64,000 nt of DNA from Tremella fuciformis (lineage: Eukaryota > Basidiomycota > Tremellomycetes > Tremellales > Tremellaceae): contig CP136495.1 of the NCBI GenBank assembly GCA_032768795.1, positions 1,304,501 to 1,368,500 of the forward strand, written 5' to 3'. How positions within the stretch are numbered: the first letter of the stretch is position 1; each line of letters begins with the position of its first letter. The position numbers were made by a program, and so were the translations under genes. Of this stretch, positions 1 to 10,092 are shown in pieces. The notes under the pieces were generated by a model. The model was not told the DNA's origin. It saw nothing but the letters and a program-made list of their open reading frames with translations, and ran no database searches.

Positions 1-17
1 CGGGCCCGTCAACTACG

Positions 18-2672
18 ATGCAGCGGCAAGATTCCGCTACAGCAGCCATTGCTGCTGTCCTCGACGACCCTATACCAGATGTGCAACCCGACCAAAGCAC
101 CCCGGCGCCCGCTGCTCCAGCCCCGCGCCGGGCTTACAACAGAAAGCCAAAGACGGGAGAACGCACGCTAGCGTACACGAGCGCGTTCGTCCCGGGGATG
201 TGAGAGCTTGATGTGTCTACTCGACGGTGAGCTGATTGCAGGTACAACATCAAGAACCCAGCTGGCGATTACTTGGCAAAGGAGTCAAATGTGGAAGTGG
301 TCAGGCAGATCAGCCAGCTCAAGATCAAGCGTCGAAAGGAGTCGGTAGAGGCCGAGAGACAGCGCCTGATCGCGGAAAGCCAGGAGCTGCCAGAGGTGAA
401 CCCCCGTGCAGCAATAGTCACATCCGAGCTCACCCACAGGTCGTCAATCCCCTCACCAACATCCTCATCATCCACCCGGGCTCGAGAAACCTACGGATAG
501 GACGGGCAAACGACTTTTACCCGAAGGAAGTGCCCAATTGCATTGCGAGACCGAGGAAATCTTTGAGTCAGGGCAGCGAGCCCTCTATACCAGGAAGTCG
601 AGCGAAACGGTCAGGAGATGTCCATGATGATGCGAGAGATACGAAGAAAGCGAAGAACAGTCCGGACTCGAAGGCGAATGGTCATGCCAATGGTGACGGT
701 CTTGATGAGGTATGCAGCCCAATTTGTGTTGAAGAGCCTTCATGCTGACCTACAGGCCGATCAGAAGATCGGATACTTGCGCGACTACCTCAAATCACGG
801 TTAGCAGCGAATCGACTGGCGACCGATTGGCGGGAAGGAAGTAGAGTCAAGGCCAGCAATTCAAAGGTCAGGCCGGAGCCCATACCCGAGCACAACGACC
901 CGTATCGGATAGACTGGACCGAGCCAAATGGCAAGCCGTACTTCATCGGCCAGGAGGCGAGTCCTTTGCTGATTGATGTGTTTCACTGATCGACAGGCAT
1001 TGCAACTGCCGGAGTCGGCAGGCTGTTCCGTGCGGTATCCGATACTTGGTCGAGGACTCAACCTCCGTGACTGGTCCCATAAGCAGCTCTTGATGGATGA
1101 CATGGCCCTCATCTTGCAGGAGTCGTTGAAGCAGGAGCTCAACATTCTGCCCCGAGATTTCAATGTCAGTCAAACTGGCTGACCAGATATCCCAGGCTTA
1201 TATCAGCGCTTCGCCGTGGTACTGATTGTACCTGATCACGGGGACCGGCCATACATCCAGGAGTTCACACGGCTACTTATGGGAGAGATGGGATTCCGGG
1301 AAATCGCCGTACATCAGGAGGCGCTCTGCGCCGTGTTCAGCGCTGGGATGTCCAGCGCTTGTGTGGTGGACGTTGGTGCTTCTCGGACGTCTGTTACTTG
1401 CGTAGACGAGGGTGTTGTATCAGCGGACTCCAGGTGAGCTGAATTTCGGTCGATGTCCCCAGCTTGACAGACAGATTGACACTCAACTATGGCGGGGACG
1501 ATATCACACTCGCATTGGTCGAGATGCTTCAGCGCTCCGCATTTCCGTACAAGGAACTTCAACTGGCACAAAGCCAGCAATGGAAGATGATGGACAACCT
1601 GAAAATCAAGACCTGCACTCTTGAAGAGGTACGTCGTCTTGCGAGTTCCCGACACACATTGACGGGCAGCACCTGGTTGCCAGCACACCATGGGATTTTT
1701 ACGTCCTCCACACTACAGGCTTGACTCAGAAATACATCTTCCGAACATACGATGAGAACATTCTGGCCCCTTTGGTGGGCTCTACCCCATATGACTGCTG
1801 TAATCTCACCGGTCTAGGTGTTCTTTGACACTCGCTTGATCGATTTTGACGATAAACGACCAATCGGTCCGGCCGCACAATCCGACGAGGTTGACGACTT
1901 GCTCTACTCCCTTTACCAGCCGCTTGAGTGCCCCTATGGGCAAGTGACGGTGGCCATGCGAGCAGTATCAGCGCATCTCGTGGCCATGTATGCGCCGCCA
2001 GCTCCACCTGCAGCGTCAATTCCCGACACGCTTCAAATACAAGAGCCGAAAGACGAAAGCACCTCCCAGGCGCCCGAGGCAAAGCCAAACGGCGCTTCTG
2101 CTGCCGCCGCCTCCCCCGCAGCCACCAGCGGCGAAGCAACCCTCGCACCACCCGCTCAGCCCGCCGGAGCGGCCGGGCTCGTCTCCGAGACGCCCACTCC
2201 AGCGCCGGAAGCTCCTCCTGCTGCACCGACCTTGGACTTTTCCGTCGTACCCGATCCCGCTATCTTCGCCGAATCAGCCAAGTCGCCGCTCGACGGCGCC
2301 ATTGCCGCCTCGATCGCTGCCGTCGGGAACGAGAGCAAAGTGCGCGCGGCGGCCAGCAACATTTTACTCATAGGTGGCGGAAGTGCCATGAAGGGTATCA
2401 GGCCGTTCATTGCCGAGAGGTGCGTTGTCTCACCTCTTTTACGGCCAGTGACTGACATGATGAGGCTGCCGAGTCTCCTTCGTAGTCGAGGGCAGAGCGT
2501 AGATAATGTCTCCCTTCTCCCCCCGCCTCGGAATGTCAACCCGAGGTTTGTCAGTTGGAAGGGCGCCTCGGTTATGTGCAACATCGACGGTCTGCAGGAT
2601 ATGTGGATTGGCAGAGATGAGTGGGAGGCTCTTGGGGACAGGGCGTTGCAGAACAGATGCCCATTCCTCTGA
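18..2672 (+). CDS. ARP8: Actin-related protein 8, INO80 chromatin-remodelling subunit
   Basis: Arp8 is a nuclear actin-related subunit of the INO80 remodeller that helps bind nucleosomes and linker DNA. The spliced product carries the hallmark stretch NILIIHPGSRNLRIGRAN (near base 450), then DYLKSRLAANRLATDWREGS, the actin-fold segments RFAVVLIVPDHGDRPYIQEF and LTLNYGGDDITLALVEML, and ends in GGGSAMKGIRPFIAER and WKGASVMCNIDGLQDMWI. Frame continuity supports introns at 200-241, after base 395, before 760 and at 957-996, then several more up to base 2450. The 957-996 intron has a GC donor (GCGAGT). A proline/alanine-rich low-complexity insert (about 1990-2290) sits in the actin fold, as expected of the divergent nuclear Arps. 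The first ATG opens a frame with a basic AYNRKPKTGERT stretch and is taken as the start. The identification is firm; individual exon edges are hand-placed. Confidence 0.9.
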
Positions 2673-3312
2673 GAAACTAACCCATGTCGCGTCATGTTGC
2701 AGTTACGTGGTGCGACCAGGTACAGGCATGAGCTAGTTCACAATGCATATGACGTGGCAACATGATGATGCGCAGGCGTGTGAGGATGCTGTTGTATCAT
2801 ACAAATTGATGAATCGCCCATGGTGCACTGATGCTGTCGATCTGACTCGAGGCTTGATGAGAACTTGTGCTGCTTATGCGATGAGTGCGATGAATCTTGG
2901 TCGAATGACTGTTTGAAAAGCGGCACGTATGTAGCGTGGCGAATGCAATAGACAGAGGCGGAAAAGACCACAGAGGAGGGTTGGTGATTGCGATATGCGA
3001 ATGGCGTGTTTGCACAGAATGACAGGTACGTGGGCAGGAAGAAAGACACAGTGTACTTGGCCAATGAAGCGGCACGGTTGATCAAACGTACTCCGAGACG
3101 TAGCCCGAAGACTGGTTGTAAGAGTATGACTCGCTCTGTGTCATTGATGGCGTCGACGGATCAGCTGCTGATCAGAAGACTCCAATGCGGCGAAAGGCGC
3201 TCACGCCGAGGCGGAAACCACCAGTTTGAGGCCTCCCCTCCGTGTCGGGACAACTCGTCTTCCTACACAATGAGAATCTCGGACTGTTGGTTGTGAGTGA
3301 ATGTGCGCATAC
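2673..3312. other. Convergent intergenic region
   Basis: This 640-bp stretch lies between the stop codons of ARP8 and the Mei2-like gene. Short open frames occur on both strands, but none has a recognisable motif or a consistent exon chain. It presumably holds the two 3' untranslated regions. I see no RNA gene. Confidence 0.5.
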
Positions 3313-5944
3313 CTCAAATACTTGCTCTCGTTGGCCTTGGAGCGGGCCAGACGAGCTGTTTACTTAGCAGCAGACAATTTGTCAGAGCGATATGTCTCAC
3401 TGGAAGAAGACCGGACGCCACTGCTCATGCACCCTCATTACGACAGACCCGCGGAATTTGGTGATCAAGTCTTGCTTGCCCCTTTCATGTCAGCGGAAGG
3501 TGCTGATGGAGGTCTTACTGTGTGTCCGCATAAGAGATCTGCAAGACTTTCTCGCTCGAATACATATTCCACTTCTTGCCAACTTTCAGGCAAATGAAGC
3601 GGTACAGCGCCTGAGTGCTCGTAAAGTTGATAAATCCGTACCCGAGGTTGCAACCATTGTGGAAATCGAACCGCAGATAGACGAAATCGAAACCGCCTGG
3701 CACAACCTACAGTTCAGTCATCGTTCCTCAGCCAGACAAAGAACAGCCGATACTCACCGCCTCGAGAATTTTTATGAGCTCGTCGCGTGAAAGTCTGTTC
3801 TAGTGCGGGATCAGGAACAGCCATTGCGCACGGTTCGTACTGACTGGCACATCCTTGATCATGATAGTGGTCCGGGGATCCTGTCCGAATTTCACTCGTT
3901 GAGGGAAGACCATATTCTCTGAGGAGACGATGAATCGGCTCGCGCTCCTTCTCGGGACCGGAGTGAGCCGCTCGGCCTCTCTTTGCCTGAACTGATAGCC
4001 CAGTTCACGACCTGGAACTCTGACGCCGACAGGTCGAGGAATAAGACTCTTGTGGACGGCTGGACGGCAAGGCACTGTCTGATTGAGCGTCCAGCTCATT
4101 GGACCTAGATCTTGTCCTCGTTGCCCCTCAATCTTTGGAATAGACTGAATTGGACCGAAGACGTCGCATCCAGCAATGGGAGCGTCGCTGGGGAGCTGTG
4201 GGGTCATGCCAGAGAGAACGTTGATCCGCCGAGATTGCTTCGGGTTGGCGCCGGCAGCAGATGCAGGTGGGAATCTCCGGGAGAAAGGCTCGCCGAATGA
4301 TGGGGCGAAGTGTGCGTGAAGCACGCTATTCTCAAAATTGACACCGTCAAGACATTTGACTGCCTGAGAGGCGTGTCGGCAGTCCCAGTATTCAGCAAGG
4401 AAGATCTTGATGTTCAGCAAAATCCAGCACGTCTCATGACCAACTTTTTCGCTTTGAGCCAGGTGAATTATGCTGTACACTGGACCGATCTTCTCCAGGG
4501 CGCTCTGCAGATAAGCTCTGTGATTGCACACATAGCAGTAATCCGAGCTCGCTCACTCTCATGTTGCTCAGTTTGACCGGAACCTCAAGCTCGATGCGGA
4601 TGCAGGGCTCGGACTCATCGAATACCTGCCGCCACTCTTCAAGCTCGTTTACCAGCTTCTGGATGAGCCAACTTTCCTTACAATCTCTGCAAGAAAATCT
4701 CACGTGCTCTGCGGCCATCTTCTCGATTTGACTGCACGCGAGACGTACGGGTGACGTGCCGCCCAGGAGAACTTGTGGGCCGGAGTGGAAGTATGTTACA
4801 ACGCTCCAAGCTTCGCGCGGGTCATGGAAGGCCACGACGATCTGTCATTAGAGTTCCCTCGAGCGAGCCAGCCACGAACCCACGGAACCAGTCTCAGCGA
4901 GCCCTTTGACAATGATAGCGCGAAATTCGGCATGTCTCTGTCTGTCAGTGGTACTGCCTGTCTGTATCAGCGGGAGAGCGACCTTGATGAGTTGCTTCAG
5001 CTGGAAGGGAGTAGCCGTGCGGGGTAAGCCGGAAATCTGGGAGCCTTCAGACGTCTGCCACTTCCCCAAAAAACTCACCATTATGTATCGGCCCAGGGCA
5101 TGAGCCGCTTCGGCATCATCAGGCGAGAGACATGCCGTCTGTCTCTTGGGTCCCGGGCACGACTCGCTTTCCGCGAAACATGCTCCCTGTGGTGCTGTGG
5201 CGAACCAACCCATGTCGCTAACATTGCTTGGAGAGCTCTGCATCCAGGGAACAGCGCTGTCAGGCAAGGCGTAGGTTCCAGTCTGGGGAGTGCGCAGCTC
5301 GAACGTGGTACTCGACGATGGGGTGGTTACATTTTGCCCGAAGATCGCGGGGGAGGCGTTCAGATCTGACCAGGCTTTCTATACGCATAAGCATGGGCCG
5401 TTGCCAAGGGATTTGTTGGTCTACCTGCGTTGGTCCCGGAGTGCTCGGCGAGTTGTCCAGGTTGAGGTTAGAAATGTCTGGTAGAGCCAATTCGGTCATA
5501 CACGGCTTGAAAACGTTCACGTTGGGATTCAGCTGGGATTGTGAGGTACGTCAAAGGGCTTCAAAAAAAGTCTTGCTCACCTTTGGAAGTCGAGAGCTGA
5601 CCCGTTCCCCGGGCGTCAACTCTCTGACAGGTCGCTGTAAAACAGGTGTCACGGGGCTGTGGGAGTTTGAGCGCAAACTGGGAATTAGGGCCACAGCGAG
5701 CGGAGTGATCAGAGACGAACGTGAACGCCGTGCTCTCGGAAGAGTCCCCAGAGGCACTGCGCCGCGAAGTGGCAGAAGACCTTGAAGGGCTCTGGGGGGT
5801 CAGCCCGTCAAATCAAGGTTCACCGCCTCGACACTGCGGGGCATGACAACGAGGTGGCGAGGAATTCCAAGCAAAAGTGAGGATGTCACTCACGAACATC
5901 GTACGATGATAATTTGTCAATGTTGAGCCGGGATGACTCATCAT
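3313..5944 (-). CDS. Mei2-like RNA-binding protein
   Basis: Mei2 proteins are RNA-binding regulators, best known for promoting meiosis in fission yeast. Their diagnostic part is a C-terminal RRM unlike ordinary RRMs. Here it is rebuilt across four introns: RTTIMIKDVP (near 3860) joins NRLSRDELIKILEA, then FDFVYLRFDFHNGCNLGYGF and INFTSTQALYRF (3590-3700), then SYADTQGQDLITKF, and finally WRPVFF before a short basic tail. A weaker upstream RRM-like region lies at 4300-4830. The N-terminal half is low in recognisable sequence and rich in serine and proline. The start at 5944 (MMSHPGSTLTNYHRTMF) is the first ATG that joins onward through a canonical intron, but 5' exons are uncertain. The C-terminal domain identification is strong. 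Whether it acts in meiosis here cannot be told from sequence. Confidence 0.8.
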
Positions 5945-6569
5945 ACCCAGCACGAGCTTTGCTTGCGATCTAGATGGATGACAGGCAAAAAGGCGTTTGG
6001 GGGCCGCTGTCCAACGAGCACTGCAGCGTCGCAGCTCTCGCAGAAGGCCTAGTGCAGGACGAAGCAGCAATGGTAGTGGCAGACGGGCTTCAGAAGATGG
6101 TGGCGAAGATGTGAGCAAGGAAAGAAGAGTAAGAAGTGAGAAGAACGAGCAGTGAGAGATGACGAGGTGAGAAAAGAAAAGTCATACGCGAGAGTGGAGA
6201 TCAAAGGAGTCCCTGAATGATCGAGTGAATGCACACAAAGCGGGGAAATAGAGGTCTGTGCGCTCGGCTACTGACAAAATCCTCGGTCGCCCTCGATGCA
6301 ACTGAAAGCTTGAAGAACAAAGGAAAGGCGAGCTGAATGGGTACCGAGCAAGAGCCTTATGCCATGTCGATGCACGTGTAAGTGCATGTGAGTAGTCATG
6401 CCTGATGAGATGCGATGAGATGCGATGAGGGCGGCTGCGCCTTGTCTGCAAAGACATCGCGAACTGGAGGGCCGAGCGTCAGGCTTGTAGAAGATTCAGT
6501 CGCGGATTTCTCTTTGCGCTTTATCGTCATCGTGCATCTGCCCGAGGGGAAGACCGATGGTGCGGGCCA
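5945..6569. other. Intergenic region upstream of the Mei2-like gene
   Basis: This 625-bp stretch lies between the SRP72 stop and the Mei2-like start; both genes run leftward. It should hold the SRP72 3' UTR and the Mei2-like promoter. It contains a short tandem repeat, GATGAGATGC, around 6406-6430. No gene is seen. Confidence 0.5.
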
Positions 6570-7757
6570 TTACTTCTTGCCTTTCTTCTTCTTGCCACCG
6601 CCGCCACCACCGCCGCCGCCGCCGCCGGCGCCAGAAGGATGGGCGGTACTGCCTTGAGTGAAGCCAGTCCCCATGCTCTCTTTAGCGCCCTTCTTCTTGC
6701 TCATCGCGGTGATGTAGGATTGGCGCTGTCTCAATGGAATCCACCGCTCGGGCTGAAGGATCAGCCGCGAATCGGCAGGAGAGATCTGATACCCACATCG
6801 AGATTGGTCAATTTGCCTTCGACAGCGCCCTTTGGCAGCTTGTGACGCCTCTTCTTCTCTTTGGTCTCTTTCTTCAATACGCCCTTGGTCTGAGCAGGAA
6901 GTACAACCTTCTTTGGTGCAGCCGAAGTGCTGGATCCTGTCCCGCCGGTGGCCCATCCAGCAGGAAGTGAAGGGACCTGGGTCTCGAGATCGGCACCAGA
7001 GGACGAGGGAATTTGAGAATGGAAGCCGTGTGAGAGGAATTCGAGGTGCGCAGAAGTTGCAGAGAGATTGGTAATGATGTCTGGCTGCTCAGGCGAGGAC
7101 TATCCGTCAGTATGATGGCACCTCGGCCGAACGAGGGGATCCTCACAACGTCGACAGAGCCGAGAAGATCGTCGTAAAGCTGTTGAGCTCGCTCATACTC
7201 ACCCAACCGGTATCGCTAGCCATCAGCACTGCGCGAAGATGGCGTTCAGTCCAGTAAGGAGGAGTGACACTGACAATCTGCGCTTCCAGATGCATCTCCC
7301 TCCTACCCTTGTCCGTCCTGCCTTCCAGCACTTGCAAAGCCTCCTTCTCCCTGTGTAGGCGGTACAAGCAGTATGCGCGTTCGAACTGCAGACTCTTCTT
7401 GGCATCGGGTCGGGATATCACAAGGTCCAGGGCAGAAGGGTAGTCGTCCGTGTGCAAGTGGAGGAAAAGCAATGTCTGGAAGGCGGCGTCGGACTTGGCA
7501 TCGAGATTGAGGACTGATCATTAGCTTCAGAAAGCTCAATCCACAGGCTAGCTCGTTTAAGCAAGGAATGCGAGCCTCACTCTTCTTGCACGTCTTGATG
7601 GCGTTCTGAAAGTACCCATCGTTCACCTGGTCGGTAAGGGCTCTGTACAGCTGCGGCAAGCGTTCCGCAGCGGGACGCGGAGGGCGAGGTGTAAAGGTCC
7701 GCTTCTTGGCCGGCTCTGCCGTAGGCGCAGAGGCACCTGCAGGTCGTTTTGACGCCA
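6570..7757 (-). CDS. SRP72: Signal recognition particle subunit SRP72, short form
   Basis: SRP72 is the tetratricopeptide protein that binds SRP68 and the 7S RNA in the signal recognition particle. The N-terminal part reads MASKRPAGAS, LPQLYRALTDQVNDGYFQNA, then FERAYCLYRLHREKEAL, RYRLGEYERAQQLYDDLL and PDIITNLSATSAHLEF, which tracks the family's first repeats. The C-terminal part has a lysine-rich tract and then PERWIPLRQRQSY, the family RNA-binding signature, ending in a glycine run and GKKKKGKK. I place introns at about 7580-7520, 7280-7205, 7145-7095 and 6800-6760; all join in frame. The product is roughly 345 residues against 550-670 usually, because the central TPR block is absent. It is otherwise an open, spliceable gene, so it may be a shortened functional form, a damaged copy or an assembly deletion. 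Confidence 0.8.
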
Positions 7758-7935
7758 TGGTGACCCTTGAACAAGAAAGAGGCGATTCCAGAAGCCAACT
7801 GGCAACGGGTCCAACGGACTCGGGGAAACAACGCGATGTCAGGCTCACCTGCTTACCCCACCTTTTCCCCACCCGCCATCTCGACAAGTGCCGCTTTCAC
7901 TTGGCATTGCATTTTCGCTAGCCCTCCCGAAATCA
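7758..7935. promoter_or_regulatory. Divergent promoter of SRP72 and the RmlD-like gene
   Basis: Only 178 bp separate the SRP72 start from the A of the ancestral start codon of the RmlD-like gene, so one short region must have served both. The mini-Helitron at 7936-8618 now separates it from the RmlD-like coding region by 683 bp. The promoter role is inferred from gene layout only. Confidence 0.55.
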
Positions 7936-8618
7936 TCAGCGTAGCTCTTACGGGGCGAATTTCTGCGGGTGTCCCTGGAACGAAAACGGTAAATGGGGGA
8001 ATTAAATAAGAAAATTCCGGCCATTCTGATTTCATCAGCACAATCCTAATATGCATTGTGTCCTTGCCAAATTGCCTTTCATCAGAGAATAAAGATCTAT
8101 GCATGAGGCTGATGCATGGAATGATCTCTGTAGCAGAACCAATCGCCTACATAGCTACTGCCATACCCTGCCCTATCATTGCACCAAAATGGTTACAATA
8201 GCGCAAGTCTGACAAGACTGCAATAGGCTTGCCAGGTGGCAGCTGTGACATAGCCCCTGTGACCAGCTTGGCATGCCTATGATCATCTGATCAGCCTAGC
8301 ATGCCCAACAAGCACTTGCGCATCTCTTGATGAAGTGCTTTAGCTTGCAACTAATCAATGTTCTACAGTACATCCGGCTTTGCCGGATGCTTGACCCGTA
8401 AGGGCTGCGATGGCTGCGCCGCTAGGCGCAAGGGGGGGTCTTGGGGGGGTGTCCCACCCCCCCATGTCTAACGGAACCAAAGAACAAGGAATTGCATTAG
8501 GTTTTCCAAATTGCCTGAGAACCAATAACTTGAATACCTGATTAGAAATTCAGAGCTAAAAAAGAATTGAAATAACGAGCTACGCCCTATCGCGCACTTT
8601 CCTGCACGATCTACCTAG
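7936..8618 (+). mobile_element. Non-autonomous mini-Helitron, copy A
   Basis: This 683-bp element begins with TCAGCGTAGCTCTTACGG and ends in CTAG. Eight to ten bases before the end is a stem-loop (8590-8596 pairing with 8603-8609, one mismatch, six-base loop), the usual Helitron terminator. It is flanked by A at 7935 and T at 8619, the Helitron target dinucleotide, and there is no target duplication. Two further copies of the same length lie inverted at 26366-27048 and 27049-27731, and I see no differences between them. The first 80 or so bases resemble the 5' end of the autonomous element at 27745-34293, which probably supplies its transposase. It has no convincing coding capacity. Its insertion splits the ATG of the next gene. 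Confidence 0.93.
8371..8463 (+). other. Structured GC-rich core of the mini-Helitron
   Basis: This block holds a perfect 8-bp hairpin (CATCCGGC, three T, GCCGGATG at 8371-8389), a repeated GGCTGCG, two runs of seven G (8432-8449) and a G7/C7 foldback ending near 8463. The same block is present in copies B and C. The structures are seen in the sequence; any role, such as a folded RNA or a replication block, is conjecture. Confidence 0.6.
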
Positions 8619-9951
8619 TGTCGAAAACGGTCGTTGTTACTGGTACGGTCAGCTGCCATATCGCCACGGCTCAGCTGATGGTGCAGGAGCCAGTGGGCTG
8701 CTCGGGCGGGCGGTCGCTGCAGAGTTCGCTGCCAAGGGCGACAAAGGTATGCCGCGAAGCACCCAGCTGGGTATGCCGCTGAGAACAGTCATCAAGCTTG
8801 CGTGGACCCGTGCAGACAAAGACAAGAGCTACACCAAGCTCGACCTTACTGACGAGGCTGCGGCCGAGGCTTTCTTCTCCCAGAACAAGGTGGACGGTCA
8901 GTTCCTTCCTCACAGGCCGTGCTCCAGCTGACCAGCAGTCGTCGTACATTGTCAGCTACCGTCGATTTTGCGCTCAGCGTAGCTGATGGCAGGCGCCGCG
9001 GAGCGAAGGCCAGACGTAGCAGAGGCGGTAAGTCAGCCTTCCTGATCGACGCACCTCAGCTGAACACCAGAACCCTGAGCTGGTCAAGCAGGTCAGCTGC
9101 CGCTTTATACATGGCCGGAGCAAGCTGAGTGTCAGATCAACGTCGACGTGCCCCTCCGTCTTGCATCGATGGCGAAGAAGCACGACTTTGAGCTCCTCTT
9201 CATCTCCACGGACTACGTTTTCGACGGCAAGAAGTGAGCGAAACCAACATGTCGCCATCGGCGAATCTGACCACAGCCCGCCTTATGAGGTTGATGCGCC
9301 GACGAGCCCGCTGCAGTCTTACGGCCAGTCCAAGGTGGATGCCGAGCAGGCCATTCTTAGCGTCAGATCACAAGGGTCGCGCTCGACCATCCTCCGCATA
9401 CCGCTCTTGTCAGCTGGACAGAGATTTCTTCGTCAAAGCTGACGCATAGGTACGGCAAGACAGAGTACAATGCAGAATCTGCCGTCAACATCATCCGCGA
9501 TGGTCCGCTTCGGTGCCTTGGTGAAAGTCCCAGCTGACGATCAGTGGTCGAGGACCAGAGCGGCAAGACGTACAAAATGGATCATGTTCAGTCCCGTTTC
9601 CCTACGAATGTAGAAGACGTGGCTCGGGTACTACACGACCTCGCTCGTCAGCTGCACACTGGCCCATCCTCGGAGCAGAAGCTGACGGTAGACCTGGACA
9701 AGGAGCTGCCGGCCATCGTGCACTACTGCTCGCCCGCACCTGCCGTGACAAAGTATGACATCACAGTCATCATTGCCGATGCGCTTGGTCTCCCGCATAC
9801 GCATGTGATCAAGGAGACGACCGTCCCCGCTGGCGCCACGTCCCGACCCGAGAACTCGCAGCTGAGCACGAAGAGCCTAAAGGAGCTCGGCGTAGACACT
9901 AGTGAGAAGGTGCCGTTTGCGGATTGGTGGAAGGCATACGTGAAGCAGTAG
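8619..9951 (+). CDS. RmlD/MAT2B-like NAD(P)-binding reductase, start codon split by a Helitron
   Basis: This is an extended short-chain dehydrogenase of the RmlD family, closest in outline to the beta (regulatory) subunit of methionine adenosyltransferase. Joining exons over short introns (8648-8686, 8747-8788, 9092-9135, 9409-9449 and others) gives SKTVVVTGTGASGLLGRAVA with the Rossmann TGxxGxLG motif, then LLFISTDYVFDGKK, the catalytic YGQSK (YxxxK), STILRIPLLYGKTEYNAES, and SRFPTNVEDVARVLHDLARQ near the end. The N-terminus should read ATG TCG AAA ACG, but only TG TCG AAA ACG is present here; the A lies at 7935 on the far side of the Helitron. The Helitron's final G makes an in-frame GTG. 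No in-frame ATG lies between the upstream stop (8573-8575) and this point, and the next internal methionine would lose the Rossmann fold. It is probably silenced or weakly translated. Confidence 0.85.
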
Positions 9952-10092
9952 AGTGTCGTACAATAAGGGAACAAGATCTGAATGCATTGCATAGACATAC
10001 AAAATGCTAGTGATGGCTGGTCAATGGGATTATGGAAGGAGACCGGAAAGCGGGACGAGACAGCAAAACTCGGTTGGCTTGCGCTCAGACGA

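Noticed and set aside
2755..2900. Possible box C/D snoRNA between ARP8 and the Mei2-like gene
   Set aside because: TGATGA and CTGA strings occur but without a terminal stem or convincing C'/D' spacing; such strings are common by chance.
6405..6430. GCGATGAG repeats as PAC (ribosome biogenesis) elements
   Set aside because: They lie upstream of a Mei2-like gene, not a ribosome biogenesis gene, and form a simple tandem repeat.
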